Shown: piece by piece, positions 53,798 through 61,960 of the stretch
Layout of the letters: the number at the start of each line of letters is the position of its first letter
Position numbering within the stretch: the first letter of the stretch is position 1
Assembly (NCBI GenBank): GCA_036381615.1
Contig: DASVCL010000024.1
Span: 10,127 to 74,126, forward strand
DNA length: 64,000 bases
Origin: CALANV01 sp036381615
GTDB taxonomy: Bacteria > Pseudomonadota > Alphaproteobacteria > CACIAM-22H2
Direction: 5' to 3'
The notes under the pieces: generated by a model
The model's database searches: none
What the model was told of the DNA's origin: nothing
Seen by the model: the letters and a program-made list of their open reading frames with translations, nothing else
Translations under genes and position numbers: made by a program

Positions 53798-54140
53798 CTG
53801 TCCCGGCGGTGGGACAGCCGGACGGGGGATCCCGCCTGTCAGATCCATGTGTTCGCTGGCTCAAGGCCGGTTGCGCAGCGGTGTCCCGGGACACGGGACA
53901 TGCAGTCCACTGTCCCATTCCCCCCGGCCGGGATCGGCGCCGATCCCGAATCCGACTGATGGCTCAATGAATTGCTTCGTTTGACGAAGGCCGGCATCGC
54001 GCCCGTTTTGCGGGACGCGTGGGACACCGGGACGGTGGGACAGTGGGACACTTGGGACAGTGGGACAGCGGCCCGCGCGGGGCATCGCGCCGTCGTTCGT
54101 AGGCTGCAAGTCGCACACGACGCTGGGACAGTGGGACAGC
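53798..54140. repeat. Cluster of GGGACA / TGTCCC repeats, no gene
   Basis: The region 53701-54279 holds no supportable gene. It is studded with GGGACA and its complement: a CTGTCCC/GGGACAG hairpin at 53798-53817, a perfect 14-bp palindrome at 53881-53894, and an almost tandem run of TGGGACA units at 54019-54067 with two more at 54124-54137. Unit spacing is mostly 8-10 bases. Function unknown; small frames across it translate into repetitive WDTGTVGQ-like peptides and are not credible. Confidence 0.65.
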
Positions 54141-54279
54141 CGCAAAAGCGGGGCCGGTCCAAACGAAACGCCCGCCAGGGCCGTTCGACCCGGCGGGCGC
54201 ACTGATCCGGCCCCGACGACACCACAAACGGCCCCCTGCGTCAACCGGCGGCGGGAGAGTGTCTCAAGTTTGACTGAGG

Positions 54280-54861
54280 CTAGGCCAAGAACGCGTCCGG
54301 CACGCGGAACACACCCTTTATGCAGTCCGGATTGCGGACGCAGATCTGGATATGCGTTTTTTCGTGGAAGCCTGCCGTTTCGTAAATCGGCGCTCCCTCG
54401 ATAAACACACCCTTGACGCAGTCAATGGCGGGCTGACCCTGATTCGCGCGGATCTCGTGCAAATAGTTGATGACCGCGCAATCCAGATTTCGGCGCAGTC
54501 CGTCTGGATTGTTTTTGGGTGGCTCAAGTCCCGCTTTCTGAAATACTTTCATTAGCTCGGCGTGCGCGATTCTAACCTGTTCGATTCCAGCAAGTGTGGT
54601 CAGATCGAGGCATAGCCGAAGCTCAATGACGGCCCCGACGACTGCGGGTTTCCTGATTTTGGGGCCGCTCTTCCGGGCCATTAATTCCTTGGCGTAATCC
54701 AACCCTCGACGTGGGTTGGCTTCCCAAAAGTAAATGCCGTGTCCGAGCCAATCGTAGCTATTGCTGCTCGGCTTGAACGGACTACCAGCAATAAGTTTAT
54801 CGGCCACCTCCGCATCGCAGCCGTGATAGCCGAACACAAACGAAGCACTAAGCGTGTGCAC
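54280..54861 (-). CDS. Putative ADP-ribosyltransferase-like protein (candidate toxin)
   Basis: 193 residues, GTG start at 54861 with AAGG overlapping the preceding stop. The N-terminus reads FVFGYHGCDAEVADKLI, then SYDWLGHGIYFWEANP. His13 and Tyr44 in YHG...GxGIYF resemble the H and Y positions of H-Y-E ADP-ribosyltransferases/PARPs; a candidate third residue lies in the C-terminal THIQICVRN. No signal peptide or membrane helix. G+C is clearly lower than in the flanks, so recent acquisition is likely. It sits 3 bases after a small basic-protein gene, as in toxin-antitoxin pairs. The fold assignment is motif-based inference. Confidence 0.6.
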   Translation of the reverse strand: MHTLSASFVFGYHGCDAEVADKLIAGSPFKPSSNSYDWLGHGIYFWEANPRRGLDYAKELMARKSGPKIRKPAVVGAVIELRLCLDLTTLAGIEQVRIAHAELMKVFQKAGLEPPKNNPDGLRRNLDCAVINYLHEIRANQGQPAIDCVKGVFIEGAPIYETAGFHEKTHIQICVRNPDCIKGVFRVPDAFLA

Positions 54862-54864
54862 GCC

Positions 54865-55080
54865 TTATTTATAGTTTTTTGTCAATCTGCCTGAGCTTGT
54901 GTAGATACCGAGATTCACAAGCTCCTTCCGTGCCGCCTCCTTGGAGACGGTGGCCTTCTTGGTGTAGGCGCTTGCTGCCTTGCGGAACAACTCGACCTCT
55001 TTCTTCGACTTCAGGTCGATTGTGGCCGCCGCTGCCATGCGCTTCACTGTCGTGCTCCTGTTTTTACGCTTATGCGGCAT
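54865..55080 (-). CDS. Small basic protein, candidate antitoxin
   Basis: 71 residues (ATG at 55080; an internal ATG at 55038 would give 57). A Lys/Arg-rich N-terminus is followed by a helical segment (KKEVELFRKAASAYTKKATV) and a C-terminal SKEAARKELVNLGIYTSSGR motif resembling short partner proteins that precede toxin-like genes. Its stop is 3 bases before the ADP-ribosyltransferase-like start. The order small-basic-first, then enzyme, fits an antitoxin-toxin operon. Function not demonstrated. Confidence 0.6.
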   Translation of the reverse strand: MPHKRKNRSTTVKRMAAAATIDLKSKKEVELFRKAASAYTKKATVSKEAARKELVNLGIYTSSGRLTKNYK

Positions 55081-55089
55081 AGCATGCCC

Positions 55090-55740
55090 TTAGTTAGCGA
55101 TTCTTACAATGTCCTCCAGCGACCATGGGCGATTCGTCACGCCAGCCGCGATAGCGACGAGCAGCTGCGAGTTCTATGAAATAATTCATAAATCGTAACG
55201 CGACGGCGTGGGCATGGTTCTCGACTTTTTTGAAGAATGCGTTGGTCAACCGGGTGAACCGGCGCATAGACATGCGCATGGTGAGATTGTTCCGCTTGGC
55301 ATGTAACTAACGTACCTGAGATTGAGGTCACCCTCGATCCGCGTCTTGCGCGCTCCGGTGCATACCGGCGGCCTATTACGGCGCTGCCTTTCGGGTGCCT
55401 CGCCGCACATTCTTCACTAGCACAGCGTAATCAATGTCGCCGTCGAATGCGCCTTCAATCGTTTCCAAATACGGTTTGAGGCCATTGCTTGTGAGCTGCA
55501 CGCGATTTGCCAGCTGCTTCGCAAGGTCGTCCATGAGGATCTATAGCCGCCTCGCTATCGCGCCCGCTCCCAATAGAAGGACGGAACGGGCTTCGTATCC
55601 GCGCAGATCGGGGTCCATGTCCAAATGTCGCCGTAGCCTCGGGCCTTCTGCTCGTCAGTCGTGTTCTTTTCCTTCGCTCCGACAAAGGTTCAAATTTCAC
55701 CGACCTGGACGCGCTCTTGGGGCAGGTTACGAGTCGTACG
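55090..55740 (-). pseudogene. IS1-like transposase relic, multiply frameshifted
   Basis: Read on the minus strand, pieces of an IS1/InsAB-type DDE transposase appear in order but in different frames: NLPQERVQVGEI then an in-frame TGA, FVGAKEKNTTDEQKARGYGD, IWTWTP, GRDSEAAI, DDLAKQLANRVQLTSNGLKP, RNNLTMRMSMRRFTRLTNAF and AAGVTNRPWSLEDIV up to a TAA at 55090. At least three frame changes and two stops disrupt it, and the N-terminal part is missing. No terminal inverted repeats were recognised. It abuts the candidate toxin-antitoxin pair. Confidence 0.85.
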
Positions 55741-55920
55741 CGAAGTTGACGTGTCGCCGACACCCCACGGCCATACGCGTCGGATCGAGGGGCCGGTGCC
55801 CATCGGCTGCGGCCGGCGGCCGGGAACCGCGCCGGACCGCCGCCGGTTCAGCTCAAGAGGAGAAATGGCCCGTTCGTCTCACTCAACACCGGCTACACCG
55901 CGCACTCATCGAGGAGAGTA

Positions 55921-56466
55921 ATGTCGTCACTGACCAGACTTCTTTATCCACCGTTCATGGGCGGGCGCTTTGCGGCGGCCTTGCTGCTGTTGCGCATCGT
56001 CGCGGGTTCTGCCCTGTTTTTCCACGGACTGCAGAAAATGGCGCGTGGTCCGTTCGGCTGGATGGGTCCGGATTCCTGGGCGCCGCCGATCCTGCAATTC
56101 CTGGCCGCGTTCTCGGAATGCTTCGGTGGCCTGGCACTCGTCCTGGGCCTGCTCACACCGCTTGCGGCGCTCGGCATCGGCGCGACGATGGCGGTCGCTA
56201 CCTTCGTGCACGTCACCCGCGGCGACCCGTTCGTGCGACTGCCCGGAGGTGCGGAGGCTACGCCGCTCCTGGACCTGCCCGGCACTCTTGTCATCGCCGG
56301 CGGGCGGGGCGGCTCCTACGAGCTCGCCGCCATGTTCCTGGTCGCAGCGATCGTCCTGATCCTCGCGGGGCCGGGGACGTTCTCGCTGGATGCCAAGCTC
56401 TTCGGTCGCGCGCGGGCCGAGGACGCCCGCGCCCACGGCAGATCGCGGGTCGAACAGCGAGCCTAG
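55921..56466 (+). CDS. DoxX family membrane protein
   Basis: 181-residue DoxX-type protein with four hydrophobic segments. LLLLRIVAGSALFFHGLQKM is the typical first helix, then FSECFGGLALVLGLLTPLAA and ATMAVATFVHVTRGDPF. A GAGGAG ribosome-binding site precedes the ATG. Family members take part in redox or thiol homeostasis in some bacteria; the role here is unknown. The next 200 bases (56467-56667) contain no supported gene. Confidence 0.85.
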   Translation: MSSLTRLLYPPFMGGRFAAALLLLRIVAGSALFFHGLQKMARGPFGWMGPDSWAPPILQFLAAFSECFGGLALVLGLLTPLAALGIGATMAVATFVHVTRGDPFVRLPGGAEATPLLDLPGTLVIAGGRGGSYELAAMFLVAAIVLILAGPGTFSLDAKLFGRARAEDARAHGRSRVEQRA

Positions 56467-56667
56467 TCGTGCAGTTCCGGGCGTGACGGAACGTTCTGGG
56501 GCCGCCTGGTCGCCGGCCAAGACGTCACGCCAGATGCCGGCGCATGGGATCGCGGGAAACTCACACATGCTGATGATGGACGACGACAACGCCGAGATCG
56601 CCACGATGACCGGCCAGTCGATCGGGTCGCGAACGGGTGCGGGCCTACGGCGGACGCGCCGCGACGA

Positions 56668-57213
56668 TCAGCGCGCCAGCAGGTCGAAATACGTGGCGCG
56701 GGCGCGGCCGCAGTCGAGACGCGAGAGGCCGTCGCGCAGGCGACCGCGTTCCTCCGCGTAGGCCGCAGCAAAGATCTGCTGACGGCGGATCCGGTCGCGA
56801 TCGTCGTCGGCGCGATGTTCGATCACCGCGTCGAGCGCACCCCGCGCCAGATCGACGTTGAAGTTGGGCGCGGCACAAGCCTCGAGCTGCGCCAGTGTCG
56901 CGCCGGCCCTGCGCTCGAGTCTGGTCGTCACCGTCTCGATACGTCCGATCAGGCCGCCGGCCGCATAGGCGGCGAGCGCGACGGCAACGATGCCGACGCC
57001 GACCGCCGTCTCGCGCACGGGAAGATGATGAAGGGCGGCCTGCCAGGGCGACCGCCGCCGACGGCGCCGAAGCGGCGCAGCTTCGCCGCCCGCAGCGTGC
57101 GGCCGCGTCCGCCGCCCGCGCGACGTCCTTGCGATCGCCTCCTTCGCGGGCCGGGTGCGCGGCGCCGCGTGGTCAGGCTCGGGCTTGGGATCGCCGGGAA
57201 CGGAACGGGGCAT
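56668..57213 (-). CDS. Hypothetical single-pass membrane protein
   Basis: 181 residues. A basic, Pro/Arg-rich N-terminus (about 1-60) precedes one transmembrane helix (VGVGIVAVALAAYAAGGLIG, about 72-91), then a helical C-terminal domain with Cys residues (LEACAAPNFNVDL, SRLDCGRARATYFDLLAR). Predicted N-in, C-out. No family recognised. It is the last gene before the tRNA-Gly fragment. Confidence 0.6.
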   Translation of the reverse strand: MPRSVPGDPKPEPDHAAPRTRPAKEAIARTSRGRRTRPHAAGGEAAPLRRRRRRSPWQAALHHLPVRETAVGVGIVAVALAAYAAGGLIGRIETVTTRLERRAGATLAQLEACAAPNFNVDLARGALDAVIEHRADDDRDRIRRQQIFAAAYAEERGRLRDGLSRLDCGRARATYFDLLAR

Positions 57214-57281
57214 GATCGCGGATATTCCTCGTCGGGTCGGAACGTGCGGCGCATCGTGGTGACGATTCGTTAAGCAAACAC

Positions 57282-57331
57282 CAACTTTGCCAAGGTTGAG
57301 GTCGAGGGTTCGAATCCTTTCGCTTGCTCCA
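57282..57331 (+). pseudogene. tRNA-Gly(GCC) 3' fragment (attachment-site remnant)
   Basis: Fifty bases matching the 3' two-thirds of tRNA-Gly. The anticodon arm CAACT-TTGCCAA-GGTTG carries anticodon GCC, followed by a variable loop, a T-arm with TTCGAAT, acceptor strand CGCTTGC, discriminator T and CCA. The 5' acceptor strand and D-arm are absent: upstream bases do not pair with CGCTTGC and lack the D-loop consensus. A 3' tRNA duplicate of this type is the usual scar of an integrase using tRNA-Gly as attB. Confidence 0.75.
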
Positions 57332-57543
57332 AATTATCACGATATTTCAGTTGCTTATGGCCGACTCCAGTTAGGGGCGGTCAAACACATTTTTGTGGGG
57401 ATGCAATAGGGAATGTAGAAACAGCGAGGTTCGGAGCCCATCGTCGCCTGGGCCATCCTTCAGTTAGAGACGGCTGTTCGAGCGGGTATTCCACAGAGAG
57501 CTTCAGAACGTGTACAAGCGGAAGCGGGGGAGGCCGCAGCCAA
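57332..57543. other. Upstream region of helicase operon
   Basis: AT-richer than the flanks near the tRNA fragment. No gene is supported. It must contain the promoter of the helicase operon. A short symmetric CACATTTTTGTG element lies around 57390. Confidence 0.4.
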
Positions 57544-60500
57544 GTGCACACGCTTGAGGACATCAAACCGGGCTCGCGTCTGCGAGGTCTTGATCCGGCA
57601 GGTATTGCCGACGTCGTGTCCATTGCGCGGTTCGGGCCAGATGCAATCAACGTGGTGTTCCGAATCAACGGCCGCGTTGCTGAGCGGCTGGTTTTTCGAG
57701 GCGACGAGCAAGGATTTGAGTTTCTTGATCCTGGCCGGGCCTATGCGTTCGATGCCGATGGTGAACTTCTGCGCTTGGCATCGGAAGCGTACCGCATCCG
57801 ACTAGCTCACCTGTTCGATCCTTATCTCGCCGTCAGCGCGTCTCAGATAGAGGCGCTTCCGCACCAGATCACTGCCGTGTACGGCGAGATGCTGCCGCGC
57901 CAGCCGCTGCGGTTTCTCCTCGCGGATGATCCGGGCGCCGGCAAGACGGTGATGGCCGGCCTCCTGATCAAAGAGCTGATGATCCGTGGCGATCTCGAGC
58001 GCTGCCTGATCGTTGCGCCGGGCAGCTTGGTCGAACAATGGCAGGAGGAGCTCTCCGAGAAGTTCGGGCTCGGCTTCGACCTTCTTACCCGCGATCAAAT
58101 CGAAGCGTCGATAACCGGAAACCCATTCATCGAACGCTCGCGGCTGATCATGCGTCTTGATATGGCGGCGCGCTCCGACGAGCTGAAGGCGAAACTCGAG
58201 GCAGCGCCCGAATGGGACCTGATCGTCTGCGACGAAGCCCACCGCATGGCCGCATCCTACTTCAGCGGCGAGGTGAAGGAAACCCAACGGTACAAGCTCG
58301 GAAAGCTGCTCGGCACGCGCACGCGCAATTTCCTGCTGATGTCGGCGACGCCGCATAACGGGAAGGAGGCGGACTTCCAGCTCTTCATGGGGCTGCTCGA
58401 CGCCGATCGCTTCGAGGGACGCTTCCGCGAGGGCGTTCACAAGGCGGACGTTTCCGACATGATGCGGCGCCTGACCAAGGAGGAGCTGTACCGGTTCGAC
58501 GGCACGCCCCTGTTTCCCGAGCGTCGTGCGTACACTGCGAGCTACGACTTGTCACCGCTGGAAGCGGACCTCTATCAGGCGGTCACCACCTATGTTCGCG
58601 ACGAGATGAACCGAGCCGATCGCATCGGCGACAGCAAGCGGCAGATGAGCGTCGGCTTCGCGTTGCAGATCCTGCAGCGCCGGCTGGCGTCATCGCCGGC
58701 AGCGATTCATCGGTCGCTCGAACGTCGTCGCAAGCGGCTCGAGGAGCGCCTGCGCGAAGAAAAGTTGATGCGTCGAGGCGGTGCGGAGCCGTTGTCCGGC
58801 GCGCCCGCCTTGCCGAGCTACGATCCGGACGATCTCGACGAAGTGTCCGGTGAAGAAGCTGAGACCGTCGAAGAAGCCATTGCCGATCAGGCGACCGCGG
58901 CGCGCACCATCCTGGAGCTCGAAGCGGAAATCGAGATTCTCAAGGACCTGGAGGCGCGCGCGTTGCGGCTCAAGCTCTCGCGGCAGGACGCGAAGTGGAA
59001 GCAGCTCGAATCGATCCTGGCCGATCCGCTGATCCTCGATACGGCGACGGGAGCACGCCGTAAGCTTCTGATCTTTACCGAGCCGCGCGACACCCTCGAC
59101 TATCTGCGCGACCAGATCGTTTCGCTGATCGGCGATCCGGCCGCCGTGGTGACGATCCACGGCGGCATGGCACGTGAGGCGCGGCGCGCGGCCATTGCCG
59201 CCTTCAATTCCGACCCCGTCGTCCGCGTGATGATCGCCAACGATGCCGCCGGCGAGGGCGTGAATCTGCAGCGCGGCGCACATCTGATGGTCAACTACGA
59301 CCTACCGTGGAATCCCAACCGCCTCGAGCAGCGGTTTGGGCGCATCCACCGTATCGGTCAGACGGAGATCTGCCATCTCTGGAATCTGTGCGCCGCCAAC
59401 ACGCGTGAGGGCGAGGTATACCGCCGGCTCCTTGAAAAGCTCGAAGAGGCGCGCGCGGCCCTCGGCGGCAAAGTTTACGATGTGCTCGGCGTGCTGTTCG
59501 AAGGCCACGCGCTCCGCGATCTCCTGGTGGACGCGATCCGCTACGGCGACCGCCCGGAGAAGAAAGCCGAACTGTTCCGCAAGGTGGACGGCGCCGTCGA
59601 TGTCGGTGCGATCGAAAAGCTGGTGTCCGAGCGCAAGCTCACGTCCGAAGGCATGGATCCGCGCGTCGTCGCGAGCATCCGTGAGGAGATGGAGCGTGCA
59701 CAGGCGCGGCGCTTGCAACCGCACTTCATCGGCGCATTTTTCCGCGAGGCGTTCACGATGCTCGGCGGGCGTATCGTCGAGCGCGAGAAGGGACGATACG
59801 AAATCACACGTGTCCCGGCGGTTCTGAAAGAGCGTGACCGGCTCATCGGCCGTGCCGATCCGGTGTTGGACCGCTACGCCCGCGTGACGTTCGAGAAGGC
59901 GTTGATCCCGGGCCAACCGCAGGCCGAACTGCTGACCCCCGGTCACCCGCTCCTCGGCGCGGTCGTCGACGTCGTGCTGGAACGCTTCCAGCCGCTGCTG
60001 CAGCAAGGCAGCGTGCTGGTCGACGACACGAATTTGGGGACCGAGCCGCGTCTTCTGGTTTACCTCGAACATGCCGTTCGCGACGGGCGCCTCGCCAAGT
60101 CGGGCGAACCGTGGGTGATCTCGCAATGTCTGCACTTCATCCTGCTCGGCGAAGACGGTAGCGCCGTCGATGCGGGGCCCGCCCCGTACCTAGACTTCCG
60201 ACCGGCGACGGCCGAGGAAAGGGCGTTGTTGGCCGACCTGACCACGGCCCCCTGGCTCTCCGGCCAAGTGGAGCAGCGTGCTCTGGCGTATGCGATCGCC
60301 GAATTGGTGCCGAAGCATCTGGCCGATGTGAAGCAGCGCCGGCTGGCCGAGATCGACAAGGTCGAGCGCGAGGTCCGAGCGCGACTCACCCGTGAGATCA
60401 ACTATTGGGATGCCCGCGCGGCACGGCTGCGCGAAGAGGAGCGCGCCGGAAAGGAACAGCGGGTGAATGCCCAGAATGCCGAGGCCACCGCTCAGCGGCT

Positions 60501-61047
60501 GAGCGATCGGCTGCAGCGGCGCCTCGGCGAGCTCGATCGCGAGCGGCAGATTTCCGCTTTGCCGCCGGTCCTCAGGGGCGCGGCGCTCATCGTGCCGCGA
60601 GGACTTCTCCTTGCCCGCACTCCATCCAAGCCGGCGCCCGCGCCCGACGGCTTCTCCGAAGACCCGATCGCGCGGACGGAGGTGGAACGCCTCGCCATGG
60701 AAGCGGTGATGGAGAAGGAGCGGGCGTTGGGAAACGAACCGCGCGACGTCTCCGCCGAGAAGAAGGGTTGGGATATCGAAAGTCGCGATTCGCGCTGCGG
60801 CCGCTTGCGTTTCATCGAGGTGAAGGGCCGTCACGACGACGCGCGGGAGGTGATCGTGACGAAGAACGAGTTGCTGGCGGCGCTGAATGCGCCGGACGCC
60901 TTTTACTTGGCGCTCGTGCGCGTAGCCGACGGATTTGCGCAAGAACCCGTTTACGTGCAGCGCTTCTTCGACCGCGAGCTGGGCTTCGCCGAGACCGCCG
61001 TCGTGTTCAACATCGACGAGTTAATGCGGTTTCGATCCGCCGAGTAG
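57544..61047 (+). CDS. SNF2/DEAD-like helicase with DUF3883-like C-terminal domain
   Basis: 1167-residue superfamily 2 ATPase starting at GTG 57544 (GGGAGG 10 bases upstream). Walker A ADDPGAGKT at 127-135, DEAH at 230-233, SAT at 267-269, helicase C domain with NDAAGEGVNLQRG and motif VI LEQRFGRIHRIGQ at about 590-605. A long coiled insertion (about 395-480) separates the two RecA lobes. The C-terminus (about 1065-1160) has GWDIESRD and FIEVKG, a DUF3883/PD-(D/E)xK-like layout that could be a nuclease or modified-DNA sensor. It is the first gene of a defence-type operon and resembles helicases accompanying DUF1156 methylases or DISARM DrmD. Confidence 0.87.
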   Translation: MHTLEDIKPGSRLRGLDPAGIADVVSIARFGPDAINVVFRINGRVAERLVFRGDEQGFEFLDPGRAYAFDADGELLRLASEAYRIRLAHLFDPYLAVSASQIEALPHQITAVYGEMLPRQPLRFLLADDPGAGKTVMAGLLIKELMIRGDLERCLIVAPGSLVEQWQEELSEKFGLGFDLLTRDQIEASITGNPFIERSRLIMRLDMAARSDELKAKLEAAPEWDLIVCDEAHRMAASYFSGEVKETQRYKLGKLLGTRTRNFLLMSATPHNGKEADFQLFMGLLDADRFEGRFREGVHKADVSDMMRRLTKEELYRFDGTPLFPERRAYTASYDLSPLEADLYQAVTTYVRDEMNRADRIGDSKRQMSVGFALQILQRRLASSPAAIHRSLERRRKRLEERLREEKLMRRGGAEPLSGAPALPSYDPDDLDEVSGEEAETVEEAIADQATAARTILELEAEIEILKDLEARALRLKLSRQDAKWKQLESILADPLILDTATGARRKLLIFTEPRDTLDYLRDQIVSLIGDPAAVVTIHGGMAREARRAAIAAFNSDPVVRVMIANDAAGEGVNLQRGAHLMVNYDLPWNPNRLEQRFGRIHRIGQTEICHLWNLCAANTREGEVYRRLLEKLEEARAALGGKVYDVLGVLFEGHALRDLLVDAIRYGDRPEKKAELFRKVDGAVDVGAIEKLVSERKLTSEGMDPRVVASIREEMERAQARRLQPHFIGAFFREAFTMLGGRIVEREKGRYEITRVPAVLKERDRLIGRADPVLDRYARVTFEKALIPGQPQAELLTPGHPLLGAVVDVVLERFQPLLQQGSVLVDDTNLGTEPRLLVYLEHAVRDGRLAKSGEPWVISQCLHFILLGEDGSAVDAGPAPYLDFRPATAEERALLADLTTAPWLSGQVEQRALAYAIAELVPKHLADVKQRRLAEIDKVEREVRARLTREINYWDARAARLREEERAGKEQRVNAQNAEATAQRLSDRLQRRLGELDRERQISALPPVLRGAALIVPRGLLLARTPSKPAPAPDGFSEDPIARTEVERLAMEAVMEKERALGNEPRDVSAEKKGWDIESRDSRCGRLRFIEVKGRHDDAREVIVTKNELLAALNAPDAFYLALVRVADGFAQEPVYVQRFFDRELGFAETAVVFNIDELMRFRSAE

Positions 61048-61248
61048 AGTGCAATGTGAAGCGTCAGACAGGATGAAATGATCATAAAGTATCGAGCCGT
61101 CGGAGGTGTCGTGCGAAGGCTCGGCGACGTCGTCGCTCAGTAATCGAAAGATATCGTCGGGGGGACAGAAGAGTGATGCCGTCATCTGCACATAACGAGC
61201 GCAACGTCGCTATCGCAGTGCTCACGCTCGTTCGCGGGAGTTGAGCCG

Positions 61249-61947
61249 ATGGGGTCGCACCCGCTGCATGGAGCCTGGTGCTCGAGCTGGACCTATCCGT
61301 GGTCGTGCCCGACCTGCGGGGCGGCGGTGTTCGTGTACGAGTGCACCTGCGGAAGCTGGGTGATGTTCGACGAATTGGGCGGTGACTGGCCGCAGCATTC
61401 CTGCTTCGAGACCGAATACAAGTGGTTGCGTGAAAAGGTGCTGCCCATCCTGAAGGCGGGCGCGGATCCCGCATCCGCCACCTTTCGGCCGTTTGCAGAG
61501 CTCAGGGAGCGACTCGGGCCAAGCGGCGCCAGCCGTCCGCCGGCCGAAGATATCGCCAAAACCGGGGAAGACGGCGGCGGCGCCCGGCCGGTCCCGGAGA
61601 AGCCGTCAGAGCGCATCATCAAGCGAATGGATCCGATGCCAGAGGAAACCATTTCGATCGTCGGCGTCATCCGTGAACGGCATACCGGGACGGCCCGCAT
61701 CCGTGCGCTGTATGCGGAGTTGGGCGCGCTCGGCCGCAAGTTGATGGGCTTGCCGGCCGAGTCGCACGCGGTCCAACTGACGATCGTGGATACCCAGGGC
61801 GAGCCACACGAAAGCTATTCCGGCATCGCCGATAAAACCCGGATAGAGGGCGGTCTGAGGGAAGGCGTCATGGTCTGGGTGCGGATGACGGGAAAGGTGT
61901 ATCCGTCGGCATCCGCGTGGGTGATAAACGACATACATGCCATTTGA
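61249..61947 (+). CDS. Cys-rich, probably zinc-binding small protein of the methylase operon
   Basis: 232 residues. The N-terminal part GAWCSSWTYPWSCPTCGAAV continues as YECTCGS with a later His-Cys (QHSCFE), giving CxxC and CxC pairs for one or two zinc sites. The C-terminal half (SIVGVIRERHTGTARIRALY, VMVWVRMTGKVYPSASAW) looks like an OB/beta domain. GGGAG precedes the ATG. It lies between the helicase and the methyltransferase, 13 bases before the latter, so it is likely an integral part of the system, perhaps a DNA-recognition subunit. Confidence 0.75.
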   Translation: MGSHPLHGAWCSSWTYPWSCPTCGAAVFVYECTCGSWVMFDELGGDWPQHSCFETEYKWLREKVLPILKAGADPASATFRPFAELRERLGPSGASRPPAEDIAKTGEDGGGARPVPEKPSERIIKRMDPMPEETISIVGVIRERHTGTARIRALYAELGALGRKLMGLPAESHAVQLTIVDTQGEPHESYSGIADKTRIEGGLREGVMVWVRMTGKVYPSASAWVINDIHAI

Positions 61948-61960
61948 GTACGGAGCACAC

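Noticed and set aside
53798..54140. CRISPR array
   Set aside because: Units are 6-8 bp, in both orientations and closely packed; there are no 25-40 bp repeats with unique spacers and no cas genes.
53972..54205. Small plus-strand ORFs across the GGGACA repeats
   Set aside because: They translate into repetitive WDTGTVGQ-like peptides created by the DNA repeat, with no start signal.
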